A stretch of 64,000 bases of DNA from Bdellovibrionia bacterium (GCA_030424715.1 JAUHWH010000006.1:124001-188000), one strand, 5' to 3'; counted from the first letter of the stretch, positions 43,656 to 54,635 are shown. The notes: generated by a model not told the origin, from the sequence alone. Numbers and translations: made by a program.

Positions 43656-45746
43656 ATGTTTCTATCAAGGACGATAAAAACCGCCACGCTTATGGTTGGT
43701 TTTTATTCACTAAGCGCTCAAGCCGGGCAGAACCTACACTTTAAACAAGGAACGGTGGACACCACTTCTCGCACATCTCTCTCTCGTTTTGCGACGGACT
43801 CTGCAACGAACTACCACGTGGTGCAGTTTCATCAAGTGATCACTGAGCAAGACAAGACCATGTTGCAGCAGTTGGGAGCCGAAGTGATTCGTTATATTCC
43901 CGACGACGCCTATATAGTAAAGGCCAGCGCGGTCACCATGGACCAACTACAGACCCAAAGAGGAGTGCAAGCGGTCTTACCCTATGCGCCTACTTTTAAG
44001 GTCTCACCTCAATTTGGCGTGATCGATCACATGAACCAGGCGGTTTTAGAGAAAATTTCCATTCGCACCTTCAGTGACAGCGCCACCCAGCAGTTGAAAG
44101 AGCAAGTACAGAAATTGGGAACTCTAAAATACGCTGCCGGTAAAGGTATTGGCTTGGTAGCACCATTGAGTGCTGTTGAAGCCATCAGCCAGATGGATGG
44201 TGTTGAATGGATCGAGCCTTATCCGGAGTTGAAATTCCAAAACTTTGAAATCGCGTCAGACTTTATAGATGCGGCTTCAAGAAAAACGGTCAATGACTTA
44301 GATGGATACGAATCGGGAACTAAGGTGATGAACTTTGAAGCGGCTTGGAACCGTGGTTACACCGGTCGTGGCCAGTTGGTGGGTTTTGCAGACACGGGTC
44401 TTGATTCTGGAAATGCAGCGAGCATTCACCCAGATTTTCAGGGACAAGTGGCCAAGGGCTACGCCTACGGCTTGTTGTCTGTGAGCTGGAACGACCCTAT
44501 GGGGCATGGAACCCATGTTGCCGGCTCCATTGCCGGAAACGGTCAAGCCTCAGGGGGCACTCTTCAAGGGGGCGCTTACGAAGCTCAACTGATCGCTGGA
44601 GGTATGTGGTCGCAGTTGTTAAACAATATGATTCCACCACAAGACATTACCAAGATGTTCGCCGATGCTTTGGCTGATGGAGCGCGTATTCACACCAACT
44701 CTTGGGGATCGCCACAAAATCTTGGCGCCTATGACAACTTCGCTGTCACAGTGGATGAGTTCATGTGGAACAATCCTGAAATGCTCCTTATGTTTGCCGC
44801 AGGGAACTCTGGCCAAGATGAGAACAACGACGGTCGCGTCGATGAAGACTCTATAGGTACTCCGGCCACCGCCAAAAACGTACTGTCTGTGGGAGCCTCG
44901 GAAAACTTGGTGTCTGACGGTGGTATTCAGCGTCCTTTGGGGCAGTTGAAAAAGCAAAATGGTGATCCGTTGTTTTCGGCCGAGCCCATTGCCAGTGACA
45001 CTCTTTCCAATAATATCGATGGTATTGCGGCCTTCAGTTCTCGAGGACCTACTGATGATAAAAGAATGAAGCCCGATGTTGTGGCTCCTGGAGCAAATAT
45101 TTTAAGTGTGCGCTCGCAAGTGGACGGTGCCAGTGAATTGTGGGGCGCCTTGAACCAAGATTACTCTTGGTCGGGTGGAACCTCTATGAGTACTCCGTTG
45201 GTTGCTGGTGGTGCTGCCGTGGTGAGGCAATATTTGGTGGAATTGGGATTCACCAATCCTTCGGCCGCCCTTGTTAAAGGAATGCTTATGCATACGGCGA
45301 CGGATCTTTACCCGGGTCAGTTTGGCGCTAGTGGCAAAGCCACGGGCCAAGAGATGCTAGCCACTCGCCCCAATCCCCATCAAGGGTTTGGTCGGGTGAA
45401 TATGGATCCGGCGACCAACTTTGATGGCGCACTGATGGACGGTGCCGTGGGCGCCGGCGGCTTTGGTAGCATGCAAGTGGGCAATTGGAGTGGAGCCAAG
45501 GTCACATTGATCTATACGGATGCTCCAGGTGCCGCGAGTGCGAGCCGCGCCCTCGTTAACAATTTAGACCTTGAGGTTTATGAAGATGGCCAACTGATCG
45601 CCAGTGGAACATCCACCATAAATAATCATGAGTACCTTGAAGTGGAAGGTGTAACTGGACAACTTGAGTTTCGAGTGGTGGGTGTGAACACGCCGACAAC
45701 GAAAAACGGCGGTGTTCCATTTGCCCTAATTGCCAGCCCACTTTAA
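43656..45746 (+). CDS. Exported subtilisin-like serine protease (S8 family)
   Basis: 696 residues. Signal peptide before QAGQNLHFKQ; a prodomain-like region to about residue 190; then the S8 catalytic triad: Asp246 (LVGFADTGLD), His284 (GHGTHVAGSIAG), Ser510 (SGGTSMSTPLVAGG) with the oxyanion Asn384 (FAAGNSGQ). The C-terminal 120 residues are a beta-rich P-domain-like or jelly-roll module, common in secreted subtilases. AAGGAGG lies just before the ATG. A strong terminator follows. Probably secreted or surface-acting; no substrate can be inferred. Confidence 0.94.
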   Translation: MFLSRTIKTATLMVGFYSLSAQAGQNLHFKQGTVDTTSRTSLSRFATDSATNYHVVQFHQVITEQDKTMLQQLGAEVIRYIPDDAYIVKASAVTMDQLQTQRGVQAVLPYAPTFKVSPQFGVIDHMNQAVLEKISIRTFSDSATQQLKEQVQKLGTLKYAAGKGIGLVAPLSAVEAISQMDGVEWIEPYPELKFQNFEIASDFIDAASRKTVNDLDGYESGTKVMNFEAAWNRGYTGRGQLVGFADTGLDSGNAASIHPDFQGQVAKGYAYGLLSVSWNDPMGHGTHVAGSIAGNGQASGGTLQGGAYEAQLIAGGMWSQLLNNMIPPQDITKMFADALADGARIHTNSWGSPQNLGAYDNFAVTVDEFMWNNPEMLLMFAAGNSGQDENNDGRVDEDSIGTPATAKNVLSVGASENLVSDGGIQRPLGQLKKQNGDPLFSAEPIASDTLSNNIDGIAAFSSRGPTDDKRMKPDVVAPGANILSVRSQVDGASELWGALNQDYSWSGGTSMSTPLVAGGAAVVRQYLVELGFTNPSAALVKGMLMHTATDLYPGQFGASGKATGQEMLATRPNPHQGFGRVNMDPATNFDGALMDGAVGAGGFGSMQVGNWSGAKVTLIYTDAPGAASASRALVNNLDLEVYEDGQLIASGTSTINNHEYLEVEGVTGQLEFRVVGVNTPTTKNGGVPFALIASPL

Positions 45747-45773
45747 GACCCATTTTTCTCCTATCTTTGTTGA

Positions 45774-45803
45774 CCTCGGCTGTTTGCAGTCGGGGTTTTT
45801 TTT
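45774..45803 (+). terminator. Rho-independent terminator after the protease gene
   Basis: CCTCGGCTG pairs with CAGTCGGGG (two G-T pairs) around TTTG, followed by eight T residues. Confidence 0.88.
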
Positions 45804-46067
45804 ATGGGTTGTCGTTGCGACCCATGGAGAAAGTTCAGGCTTGTTAAAAAGTTAGACGGAGGATTGGATCAATGGATCAAAAGCTATGCCTACGGTAAGT
45901 GACCGTCAAATGGCTTCTGCCTATAGTAGAGGCATGACTTTGACTATACTCTCTACATACCTGAAATAATTACAGAAAACTATTTTGCGACGAAACAATA
46001 ATCGTCACTTTGTCTATTGCCCTAGTGTGTCATAAATGATATAAAAGCGATCGTAAACGGAGGACCA
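45804..46067. other. Gene-free leader region before the CarD-type gene
   Basis: Contains possible promoter elements for the downstream gene (TTGTCT at 46010-46015 with TAAATG at 46033-46038, 17 bases apart), and a short inverted repeat GACGA/TCGTC around 45990-46006. No reading frame supported. Confidence 0.4.
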
Positions 46068-46583
46068 ATGGGTGAAGTAAAAGATGATGTTTTTAAGGTT
46101 GGAGATAATGCTGTGTATCCCGGCCATGGAGTGGGTGAAGTCGTCGCCGTTGAGCAAAAAGAAATGATGGGTTGTACCCAAGTTTTTTACTCAATTAAAA
46201 TTCTTGAAACCGGCATGAAAATCATGGTTCCAAAAGCCAACGCTAAAAATGTGGGTCTCCGTCCAATTATATCGAAAGATGAAGCCTCAAAGGTTTTGGG
46301 CATCTTGCAAGAGACCGACGTAAAAATTGATAACCAGACCTGGAACCGTCGATACCGCGAATACATGGAGAAAATCAAGACGGGCTCTGTATATGAGATT
46401 GCTGAGGTGTTGAGAGACCTATTTTTGTTAAAAGTGGATAAAGAGTTAAGCTTCGGTGAGCGTAAAATGCTAGACACCGCTCGCACGCTCCTTATCACTG
46501 AGCTTTCTTTAGCCACCACTAAAAAAGAGCTAGAGACTGAAGAAGTCAAAGCGATCTTTGGAGTTGAGAAAAAAGAAGCTTAA
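46068..46583 (+). CDS. CarD/CdnL-family transcription regulator
   Basis: 171 residues. N-terminal Tudor-like RNA-polymerase-interaction domain (VFKVGDNAVYPGHGVGEVVA, YSIKILETGMKIMVP) followed by the helical C-terminal domain (WNRRYREYMEKIKTGSVYEI, LRDLFLLKVDKELSFGERK) that contacts promoter DNA. In related bacteria CarD/CdnL stabilises open complexes at rRNA and other promoters. GGAGG precedes the ATG and a clear terminator follows, so this is a monocistronic unit. Confidence 0.95.
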   Translation: MGEVKDDVFKVGDNAVYPGHGVGEVVAVEQKEMMGCTQVFYSIKILETGMKIMVPKANAKNVGLRPIISKDEASKVLGILQETDVKIDNQTWNRRYREYMEKIKTGSVYEIAEVLRDLFLLKVDKELSFGERKMLDTARTLLITELSLATTKKELETEEVKAIFGVEKKEA

Positions 46584-46612
46584 ACTGCTCTTCAATCAAT
46601 GACTATGGAAAA

Positions 46613-46636
46613 AGCCGACACCCGTCGGCTTTTTTT
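46613..46636 (+). terminator. Rho-independent terminator after the CarD-type gene
   Basis: AGCCGAC (46613-46619) pairs with GTCGGCT (46624-46630), followed by six T residues. Confidence 0.92.
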
Positions 46637-46900
46637 CGATAGGCTGATGGTTAGCACCTTTTCTATGTCTGGAGTGGTGATTGATTAAGTTGATGTTTCA
46701 GACACTGTCGCCCAGGCTCCTCGGGATCGACAAATTCACAAGTACAACTCTCACCTTAACGCGGCTTCTCATCGATTTTATGCCACTGTTATAAAACGGG
46801 AGCTGCGTAAGCAAGGCTTTTTGAAGTAAGGACTTGAGTTCTCGGCCCCCCGGATGGTAGCTTTTTCGGTTATATTAAAAGCACCACAAGAGGAGACCCT
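46637..46900. other. Gene-free region before gltX
   Basis: About 260 bases with no supported reading frame. GAGGAGA just before 46901 is the gltX ribosome site; no strong promoter is seen. Confidence 0.45.
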
Positions 46901-48361
46901 ATGGCCCGCCCAATTCGAGTTCGATTTGCCCCCAGCCCCACCGGCTACTTGCATGTGGGTGGCGCTCGCACCGCTCTCTACAATTACTTGTTTGCGAAAA
47001 ACCAAGGTGGAACTTTTATTCTGCGAATTGAAGACACGGACCTTGAGCGCAGCACCGATGAGTCATTACGCATGCAGTTGGATGACTTAAAATGGCTTGG
47101 CTTAGACTGGGACGAAGGCGTTGATTCGACGACCTTAGAATCAAAAGGAGACTACGGTCCTTACCGGCAAAGTCAGCGCTTGGATCTTTATCGAAAACAC
47201 TGTGATCAATTGCTCGAAAAAGGCTTTGCCTATTACGATTTTCGAACCGACGAAGAGCTAGAGCAAATCAAGCAAGCCTCAGGTGAAAAGTTCACTCGTA
47301 TCCCACGGCCCGAGACTATTTTAGACCTCACTGAGGCGAGAGAGAAAGTGGCCTCTGGTGCATCGGCCGCCGTTCGCTTTAAGGTGGATGGCGGGGGAGA
47401 GCACGTTATCAACGATCTAGTACGGGGTGAGGTTCGTTTGCCCGAAGACATGGTGGGTGACTTTATTATCATGCGCTCCAATGGAATGCCGGTTTATAAC
47501 TTTTGTTGCGCGATCGATGATGCCTTGATGGAGATATCCCATGTTTTTCGTGCAGAGGAGCACTTAAGTAACACTCTTCGCCAGAAAATGATTTACGACG
47601 CCCTTGGGTTTGAAGCGCCTGAGTTTGGTCATATGTCGTTGATCTTGGGGCAAGACAAACAAAAGCTAAGCAAGCGTCATGGGGCCACAAGTTGTCACCA
47701 GTATCATGAAATGGGTTATTTGCCGGAGGCTCTTTTGAACTTTGTGGCTCTTCTGGGATGGTCGGCCGGCGGCGATGAGGAGGTTTTTAGTCGAGACCAG
47801 TTGATCGATAAGTTTGATGTGAAACGTCTTCATACAGCGGGGGCTGTTTTCGATGAAGAAAAATTCAAGTGGATGAACGCCACCCATTTAAGAGCCTTGC
47901 CCCATCAAAAACTATGGGAGCTTCTGGGCCCCTTGTTTGAAAAAGAAAATATCAGTCTGCCCGAGAGTGAAGACTTTATTGATAAGTCCCTCACGATTTT
48001 TAAGACCAAGATGGAGACTCTGTTGGATGCCATTGAGCTGTTTCGCCCTGTGGATGAAAAGTATTTTGAAATCTCAGACGAAGCGACTGAAGTTTTAGAG
48101 TGGGAAACCACCAAAGCGGTGTTCGAAGCATGGCGAGCACAAATCAAAGGCCAGTCCGGCATGTATTTGACCGCCGATGAATTTGGCGAGATGCAGAATC
48201 AGGTTAAAGATGCCGTTGGTGTGAAAGGCAAACATTTGTTTATGCCAATTCGTGTGGCCATTATTGGCAAGCCCCATGGAGCGGATCTTAAAATGTTAGT
48301 TCCCTTGGTGGAGCGCGAGTCGCTGCTTCGCCGCGTGGATAAGGCCTTGGCGGCCCTCTAA
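46901..48361 (+). CDS. gltX: Glutamyl-tRNA synthetase
   Basis: 486 residues, class I synthetase charging tRNA-Glu. HIGH-type motif [20 protein letters not shown], catalytic insert with [19 protein letters not shown], and [10 protein letters not shown] (KMSKS loop). The C-terminal anticodon-binding part is complete in length. AGAGGAG lies before the ATG. It is the first gene of a gltX-uvrB-uvrC group; the next start is 19 bases past its stop. Confidence 0.98.
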   Translation: MARPIRVRFAPSPTGYLHVGGARTALYNYLFAKNQGGTFILRIEDTDLERSTDESLRMQLDDLKWLGLDWDEGVDSTTLESKGDYGPYRQSQRLDLYRKHCDQLLEKGFAYYDFRTDEELEQIKQASGEKFTRIPRPETILDLTEAREKVASGASAAVRFKVDGGGEHVINDLVRGEVRLPEDMVGDFIIMRSNGMPVYNFCCAIDDALMEISHVFRAEEHLSNTLRQKMIYDALGFEAPEFGHMSLILGQDKQKLSKRHGATSCHQYHEMGYLPEALLNFVALLGWSAGGDEEVFSRDQLIDKFDVKRLHTAGAVFDEEKFKWMNATHLRALPHQKLWELLGPLFEKENISLPESEDFIDKSLTIFKTKMETLLDAIELFRPVDEKYFEISDEATEVLEWETTKAVFEAWRAQIKGQSGMYLTADEFGEMQNQVKDAVGVKGKHLFMPIRVAIIGKPHGADLKMLVPLVERESLLRRVDKALAAL

Positions 48362-48380
48362 TTTTTACAGTGAGGCTTTG

Positions 48381-50402
48381 GTGAAAAAGTTATTTAAAAT
48401 AGAAAGTGAGTTTCAGCCGGCGGGTGATCAGCCCCAGGCCATCGCAAAGATGGTTGAAAACTTTCGAAATGGAGAAAAACAGCAGACGCTGTTGGGCGTG
48501 ACGGGGAGTGGAAAGACCTTTTCCATGGCTCACGTGATTGCTGAACTCAACCAGCCCGCCTTGATCTTGGCTCCGAACAAGACTCTCGCAGCCCAGTTGT
48601 TTGTGGAGTTTAAAGACCTGTTCCCAAACAACGCGGTTGAGTACTTCGTCAGTTATTATGACTACTATCAGCCGGAGGCCTATATACCGGCGACAAACAC
48701 CTATATCGAAAAAGACTCTGCTGTGAACGAACAGATCGATCGCATGCGCCACTCGGCCACCCATTCACTGCTCGATCGGCGAGATGTGATCATTGTTAGT
48801 AGTGTTTCGTGTATCTACGGCCTAGGGAGCCCTGAGGCCTACGAGGGGATGCTGGTTCAGGTCGTTAGTAACACAGAGATGAAGCGTGATCACCTTTTGA
48901 GAGAGCTTGTGCGGATTCAGTACACCCGTGGGGATCACGATTTTCATCGCGGCACCTTTCGGGTGCGGGGTGACGTGGTCGATGTGTTCCCCCCCTATGA
49001 AGACTCAAAGGTGATTCGTATTGAGTTCTTCGGTGACTTTGTGGAGAAAATCTGTTGGTTTGACCCTTTAACCGGTGAGGTTTTCGAAGAGCTTGATCAG
49101 ATCGCTATTTACCCTGGCAGTCATCATGTGAACACGGAAGAGCGCCAGAAAGCCGCTATCAAGACCATTCAGGCGGAGCTGCAACAACGCTTGGCCTTTT
49201 TAAAAGAATCTATGAAGTATGACGAGGCCAAGCGTCTCGAGCAACGCACCTACTATGATATCGAGATGATCGAAGAGCTGGGCTTCTGCCAGGGCATTGA
49301 GAACTACTCGCGCCACTTCACTGGACGAGCCGATGGCGAAGCGCCTCCGACTTTGCTCGAGTATTTTCCGGATGATTTTGTGACCTTTATTGATGAATCC
49401 CATGTGACTGTACCTCAGATTGGTGGAATGTACCGAGGCGACCGGGCCCGCAAGATGACTCTTGTGGAACATGGGTTTCGCTTGCCATCAGCGCTCGACA
49501 ATCGACCTCTCAATTTTCAAGAATTTGAAAAACTCACAGATAAGGTTCTTTATGTATCCGCCACACCGGGGAACTACGAGAAAGAAGTTTGTCGTGGCGA
49601 ATTCGTAGAGCAGATCATTCGACCCACAGGGTTGGTGGACCCGATTATTGAAGTGAGACCAGCCACTTCCCAGGTTGACGATCTTTTAGATGAAATCCGC
49701 ATACGAGTGAAAAAGAAAGAGCGGGTGCTTGTCACCACTCTGACCAAAAAGAGTTCTGAAGATCTGACCAATTACTTTAGTAGTATTGGTGTAAAAGTAA
49801 AATACCTACACAGTGATATTAAGACCGTGGAGCGTAGCGAGATTATTAGGGATCTACGCCTGGGCCTGTTCGATGTTTTAATTGGAATTAACCTTCTGCG
49901 CGAGGGCTTGGACATTCCAGAGGTCAGTTTGGTGGCCATTACAGACGCCGACAAAGAGGGGTTTTTGCGATCCGAGCGTTCACTGATACAAACCATCGGG
50001 CGGGCGGCCCGAAACTCCGACGGCCGAGTTATTTTGTACGCGGATCGTGTGACCGATTCCATGAGAAAGGCCATGGATGAGACCGCTCGCCGGCGACAAA
50101 TTCAGATTGAATACAATAAAGAGCACGGCATCACTCCACAAACCATTAAAAAACGGATTTCTGAGGGGCTGGTTGAAATCTACGAATCGCATTCAACTCG
50201 CAAGGGTGTGAAACAAGATCGGGACAGTCTTTTGCAGGAGCCCAAGGCCATGGATAAAGAATTGGCTGACCTTCGTAGTAAAATGAAAAAAGCGTCTGAG
50301 AATCTAGAGTTTGAAGAAGCGGCCCGGTTTCGTGATAAAATTAAACGCTTGGAGCTGTTGCAGTTGACCCTTCTTGATGGCAGCGTGGGCTCGGGAGCCT
50401 GA
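48381..50402 (+). CDS. uvrB: Excinuclease ABC subunit B
   Basis: 673 residues, damage-verification helicase-like subunit of nucleotide excision repair. Walker [20 protein letters not shown], beta-hairpin [28 protein letters not shown], helicase motif [52 protein letters not shown] and the C-terminal UvrC-binding UVR motif ([20 protein letters not shown]). GTG 48381 has GAGG five bases upstream; a TTG one codon earlier is possible. Its stop overlaps the uvrC start by one base (TGATG). Confidence 0.98.
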   Translation: MKKLFKIESEFQPAGDQPQAIAKMVENFRNGEKQQTLLGVTGSGKTFSMAHVIAELNQPALILAPNKTLAAQLFVEFKDLFPNNAVEYFVSYYDYYQPEAYIPATNTYIEKDSAVNEQIDRMRHSATHSLLDRRDVIIVSSVSCIYGLGSPEAYEGMLVQVVSNTEMKRDHLLRELVRIQYTRGDHDFHRGTFRVRGDVVDVFPPYEDSKVIRIEFFGDFVEKICWFDPLTGEVFEELDQIAIYPGSHHVNTEERQKAAIKTIQAELQQRLAFLKESMKYDEAKRLEQRTYYDIEMIEELGFCQGIENYSRHFTGRADGEAPPTLLEYFPDDFVTFIDESHVTVPQIGGMYRGDRARKMTLVEHGFRLPSALDNRPLNFQEFEKLTDKVLYVSATPGNYEKEVCRGEFVEQIIRPTGLVDPIIEVRPATSQVDDLLDEIRIRVKKKERVLVTTLTKKSSEDLTNYFSSIGVKVKYLHSDIKTVERSEIIRDLRLGLFDVLIGINLLREGLDIPEVSLVAITDADKEGFLRSERSLIQTIGRAARNSDGRVILYADRVTDSMRKAMDETARRRQIQIEYNKEHGITPQTIKKRISEGLVEIYESHSTRKGVKQDRDSLLQEPKAMDKELADLRSKMKKASENLEFEEAARFRDKIKRLELLQLTLLDGSVGSGA

Positions 50403-52270
50403 TGTCTAAATCGGCCGAGCGCATTGAGCGTATCAAATCAAAAGTTGTGGACTTTCCACAGACCCCGGGCGTCTACCTGATGAAAAATGCCAACGATAAG
50501 ATTATCTACGTTGGAAAAGCTAAGAGACTTCGCAATCGCGTGCGCAGCTATTTCAATCCGAACCTAGATCATAGTAAAACTCAACTGTTGGTTCGGAACA
50601 TCGAAAGCATTGACTATATACTGACAGAAACCGAGGCAGAAGCCTTTCTTCTCGAAGCCTCTCTTATTAAGAAGCATCGCCCTCGCTACAACATTCGTCT
50701 CAAGGATGACAAAGCTTACCCCTACATTCGGTTAAGCCTTTCTGACGCGTTCCCCAGATTTTACTTGGCTCGCAAGGTGTTGAATGATGGCTCAAAGTAT
50801 TTTGGCCCCTATACCAGCGGGTATGTGGTGCGCCACACAATGCGCTTTCTGAATCAGTCGTTTCAGATCCGCGACTGTGCTGATCATTTTATGAAGTCTC
50901 GCAAGCGCCCTTGCATGACCCATCAAATTGGCGCTTGCACTGCTCCCTGCGTGGATCTGGTTGACGAAAAGTCTTACGGGAATCAAGTCAAAAAAGCCAA
51001 AAGGTTTCTAGAAAAAGAAGCCACCACCGTTGTAAAAAAACTAAAGAAGCAGATGTTCGAATTGGCAGAAGAAGAGAAGTTTGAACTGGCGGCGCGTTTT
51101 CGAGACAGTATCGCGGCTATCGAACGAGTGCTCGAGCGACAAGCGGTCATCAATGCCCAGGCCACAAACAACCAAGATGTTATCGGTTTTTTTGGCGACG
51201 AAAGGGGAGTCCTTATAGAAACTCTCCACATTCGTCAGGGGCGCGTGATCGGCCAGCGCAACCAGTTTTTCAGTCAGGTGGACCCCACGTCTGACAAAGA
51301 CGATGCTAGGGAATGGTTGACCTCTTTTATCAACCAATACTACCAAGACAATATCGTACCCGACGAAATCTATCTGCCGATTGATCTGGGCCGAGATATT
51401 ATTAAGCTGCTCGAAGAGGTCTTTGCCCACCGCGGGCATCCGGAGATCAACATCATGTTTCCGACCCACCAGCAGGGACAAAAATTAATTGAAATGGCTA
51501 ATAAAAATGCCAAGAGCCATTTTGACAATCAGGTATCGAAGTCTCGCAAGAAGCAAGAGGGGTTGCAGCTCATCGCCAAAAAGTTGCATCTCAAGGAGCC
51601 ACCCAACCGTATTGAGTGTTACGATATTTCGCATTTCCAAGGTGAAGAGAGCGTCGGATCACAGGTGGTTGCCGAAAACGGATCTCTCGCCAAAGAGCAT
51701 TATCGTCGCTACAAAATTAAGAGTAAAACGGGCGGCGATGACTATGCCGCCATGGCCGAGGTGTTGGGCCGACGTTTGGATCACGAAGAGTGGGATGAGC
51801 CTGACCTTATTATTATTGATGGCGGTAAAGGACAATTAAACGTCGCGGTGCAAGTGCTTAAGGATAAAGGGAAGAGCTACATTCCTGTGGCCGGTCTCGC
51901 GAAAGAACGAACCAAGCGAAACTTTAAGGGAGAGCAGGTGGAAAAGTCCATGGAGCGATTTTACCTGCCCGGTCGACAGAACCCGGTCACTTTTGCGGAA
52001 GGGTCCGAGGCCTTCAAGCTTTTGGTCGGCTTAAGAGACGAAGCTCACCGCTTCGCCATTAGTTTTCATCGAAAGTTGCGAGATGATAAGTCCTTTTCGA
52101 GTCAGCTGGACAAAATCAAGGGGCTTGGACCGACGATAACAAAGAGACTGCTCACCACATTTGATTCCGTAAAGTCCATAAAGCAGGCCAGTGTCGGTGA
52201 GCTTTGCGAAGTGCAAGGAGTGACCGAGTCCTTGGCTCAAACCATTCTCGACAAGCTCAACGCCGAATAA
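50402..52270 (+). CDS. uvrC: Excinuclease ABC subunit C
   Basis: 622 residues, the dual-incision nuclease of nucleotide excision repair. GIY-YIG domain at the start (GVYLMKNANDKIIYVGKAKR), UVR motif (KFELAARFRDSIAAIERVLE) that binds UvrB, the RNase H-like C-terminal nuclease (IECYDISHFQGEESVGS, DLIIIDGGKGQLNVA) and a helix-hairpin-helix end (IKGLGPTITKRLLTTFDSVK). Full length for the family. The start overlaps the uvrB stop. Confidence 0.98.
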   Translation: MSKSAERIERIKSKVVDFPQTPGVYLMKNANDKIIYVGKAKRLRNRVRSYFNPNLDHSKTQLLVRNIESIDYILTETEAEAFLLEASLIKKHRPRYNIRLKDDKAYPYIRLSLSDAFPRFYLARKVLNDGSKYFGPYTSGYVVRHTMRFLNQSFQIRDCADHFMKSRKRPCMTHQIGACTAPCVDLVDEKSYGNQVKKAKRFLEKEATTVVKKLKKQMFELAEEEKFELAARFRDSIAAIERVLERQAVINAQATNNQDVIGFFGDERGVLIETLHIRQGRVIGQRNQFFSQVDPTSDKDDAREWLTSFINQYYQDNIVPDEIYLPIDLGRDIIKLLEEVFAHRGHPEINIMFPTHQQGQKLIEMANKNAKSHFDNQVSKSRKKQEGLQLIAKKLHLKEPPNRIECYDISHFQGEESVGSQVVAENGSLAKEHYRRYKIKSKTGGDDYAAMAEVLGRRLDHEEWDEPDLIIIDGGKGQLNVAVQVLKDKGKSYIPVAGLAKERTKRNFKGEQVEKSMERFYLPGRQNPVTFAEGSEAFKLLVGLRDEAHRFAISFHRKLRDDKSFSSQLDKIKGLGPTITKRLLTTFDSVKSIKQASVGELCEVQGVTESLAQTILDKLNAE

Positions 52271-52539
52271 GTCTGTGAGTATCGACTGAATTCACTCTTG
52301 TATTTAGAAAGCCATTTTTTAAGTTTTCAAAGTTGTGGTTTTCCAAACTCAATTGGGAAAGTACTGTAGAAAGAATAATAAAAAGAAAAAAGATTTTGGA
52401 TTTAATCTCTTTAGTTTCGATGATTCTCGTAACTCTTTAGAAGAGAGACTTTATCCAGACCAACGTCTGAAATTCGAGGGGGCGAGAGTCTTGCTGGACG
52501 GCCTATGGTAAAAAGAGGCATCGGTCCAAGGAGGGACTC

Positions 52540-53259
52540 ATCAAGACTCACTGGTTTGCGAGCCTTTTTAGTTTGATGTTTGTCAGTGCGGCTGCGGGTG
52601 CACAGACGGAGTATCTTCCCAGGGGTCATTGTCCCCAGATTATTGACTACACTTACTATAGCATTTGCTACGATCCTCAACACAGACAAGCATCCTGGGT
52701 GAAGCACGAGCTGAATAATGAATCCATTAGCGGTAAGCAAAAACGCACCAACAACTATCGATTCGACCCCAACCTTGTTGATCCTGTTTACAGCTCTGAC
52801 TATCGAGGGTCGGGTTATGACAGGGGCCATTTGTTGCCCGCCGCTGATATGAAACTTAACTACAAAGCAATGAACGACACGTTTTATATGACCAATATGT
52901 CGCCCCAGGTGCCAAACTTTAATCGACGTATCTGGGCTTCCATTGAGATGCACTTACGTAATCTGGTTCGTGTCCATGGCAGGGCCCATGTCGTCACGGC
53001 TGGTGTGTTGAACTCGAGTCTACCAACGATAGCATCGGGGGTGAGTGTTCCACGCTGGTATTTTAAGGTCGCTTATTTTCCAGAGTCTCAGATCACGAAA
53101 GCTTTTCTGATTGAAAATAAAACTCATGCAAATAGTGCCCACCCATCAGATTTTTTGGTTACTGTCGACGAGGTGGAATCCTTGTCAGGCTTTGATTTCT
53201 ACTCGGAGCTGCCTGATACTCTTGAGGTTGCCCTAGAATCTCAAGTATTCCGCAATTAG
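52540..53259 (+). CDS. Secreted DNA/RNA non-specific endonuclease
   Basis: 239 residues counted from an apparent ATC start at 52540, which follows AAGGAGG with a five-base spacer. From this start the protein begins IKTHWFASLFSLMFVSAAAGA, a complete signal peptide; the first ATG (52576) or TTG (52573) in the frame would cut it in half. No ATG, GTG or TTG occurs at the right place upstream. The catalytic DRGH motif (SGYDRGHLLPAADM) followed by MTNMSPQVPNFNRRIWASIE identifies the NUC1/Serratia-type beta-beta-alpha nuclease, which cleaves DNA and RNA. Its export suggests digestion of nucleic acids outside the cytoplasm. Confidence 0.88.
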   Translation: MKTHWFASLFSLMFVSAAAGAQTEYLPRGHCPQIIDYTYYSICYDPQHRQASWVKHELNNESISGKQKRTNNYRFDPNLVDPVYSSDYRGSGYDRGHLLPAADMKLNYKAMNDTFYMTNMSPQVPNFNRRIWASIEMHLRNLVRVHGRAHVVTAGVLNSSLPTIASGVSVPRWYFKVAYFPESQITKAFLIENKTHANSAHPSDFLVTVDEVESLSGFDFYSELPDTLEVALESQVFRN

Positions 53260-53381
53260 CGCATAGCGACAGGGCGCCATTCTTGAACCTTGGGGTGCTT
53301 TTAGTCAAAATGGAGAAACAATAGATTGGCTCCTCAATTCGTGGGGCTTTGCTTCGTGAAAATGCACCAAGGGGACTATCA

Positions 53382-54635
53382 ATGAAAATCGCAGCCCATC
53401 TTTTTATTCTTCCACTCATGCTTACTTTTGTCGCTTTTGCGGAGGCTCGAGTGCAATGGAGTGAGCCCGAAGTGGTGCCTGAAAAGTTAGCCCGACCAAA
53501 TCGGCGAGTGATTCATTTTTCAGGTAAAGCCGAGGCTGGCACCATGGTTCGAATTAAAAAAAATCAAGTGAAACTTTATCTCGATGACGGCAAGTCGCGA
53601 TGGGCGAAAATACCTCAAAAACACCGAGTGCAGTTTCCCATCACTGTCGATTCATTGGGCGCTTTTGGGTTTGATCTGTATTTGCCGACCGTGGCGGTTG
53701 AAATTCCTATTCAAGTCAAAAAAGGTAAAGGTTGGAAGACATCGAGCTTGAACTTTCGTGTTCCAAGCAAGGGGAAGGCCAACAACTTCAAAGCCGTCGA
53801 AGAGAGCTTTCGGGCCGCCGATGAAGAGATCTCAAAGATCGATCGTGATGAAAACTATTACTCGAGAAAAAATGATTATGGGCAAATTATCCAAGACCGT
53901 GATGGCCGCAAAGGCTACGACGATTCTAAAATTGAGGCTTGGGGTGGTTTGGGTCTGTCTTATTTTTCAATGAGCAATGACATCACCGGCCCAGGGTACG
54001 CCTACAATGCTTCTGGAAGTACACTTTCGGTGCCGATTTTTCGCTTTGGCTTGGATTGGCGTTATTCATCTAAAATATTAGTGCGGGGCGCGGTTCGAAG
54101 CACTTCGGGGTCCACCACTGACTTAGCTTCTCCTCCTGGTGCCGGGACTGTCGTCGGTGACGATTTCAACTGGCTTGAAGCGCAGGTGGGGGCTGTTTGG
54201 TTTTCTGACTTCTTGAGATTAACGAAGCAAAAGCTTGGCTTTGATTTCGGGATTCAGTTGCAGCAATTACCCTACTTGCGCGAACGGGCGGGATTTCAAG
54301 ATGTATTGTATTTTGATAACAACGTTTACAACGCTCATTTTGGACTGGCTTACATGTTGGATTCGAATCCAGTTTGGAATTACGAGCTCTACGGTCGTTT
54401 TTTAATCCCCTTGTCTTCGGGGGATGATTTTAGCATTGATTCGAGTCTTCCTCTTCATGTGGAGCTTGGTGGAGGGATCAAGCGGCCTGTGACTCAAGGA
54501 CTCTCTTTTGGAGTCTACGGACAACTCCATTATGTCTCTATGGACACAAGTTACTCTAATGTCGGCTCTCCAAGAGTTTCCCCCCTCAACTTGATGCTCT
54601 TTACTGTGGATGCTCGACTCATCGCTAACTTCTAG
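53382..54635 (+). CDS. Outer-membrane barrel-like protein with N-terminal soluble domain
   Basis: 417 residues. Signal peptide MKIAAHLFILPLMLTFVAFA then EARVQWSEP; ATG 53382 has AAGGGG upstream. Residues 25-130 look like a beta-sandwich domain, a charged linker (RAADEEISKIDRDENYYSRK) follows, and the last 250 residues alternate barrel strands (SSKILVRGAVRSTSG, FGLAYMLDSNPVWNYELYG) and end in LIANF with a terminal Phe, typical of outer-membrane proteins. No named family recognised. Confidence 0.72.
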   Translation: MKIAAHLFILPLMLTFVAFAEARVQWSEPEVVPEKLARPNRRVIHFSGKAEAGTMVRIKKNQVKLYLDDGKSRWAKIPQKHRVQFPITVDSLGAFGFDLYLPTVAVEIPIQVKKGKGWKTSSLNFRVPSKGKANNFKAVEESFRAADEEISKIDRDENYYSRKNDYGQIIQDRDGRKGYDDSKIEAWGGLGLSYFSMSNDITGPGYAYNASGSTLSVPIFRFGLDWRYSSKILVRGAVRSTSGSTTDLASPPGAGTVVGDDFNWLEAQVGAVWFSDFLRLTKQKLGFDFGIQLQQLPYLRERAGFQDVLYFDNNVYNAHFGLAYMLDSNPVWNYELYGRFLIPLSSGDDFSIDSSLPLHVELGGGIKRPVTQGLSFGVYGQLHYVSMDTSYSNVGSPRVSPLNLMLFTVDARLIANF

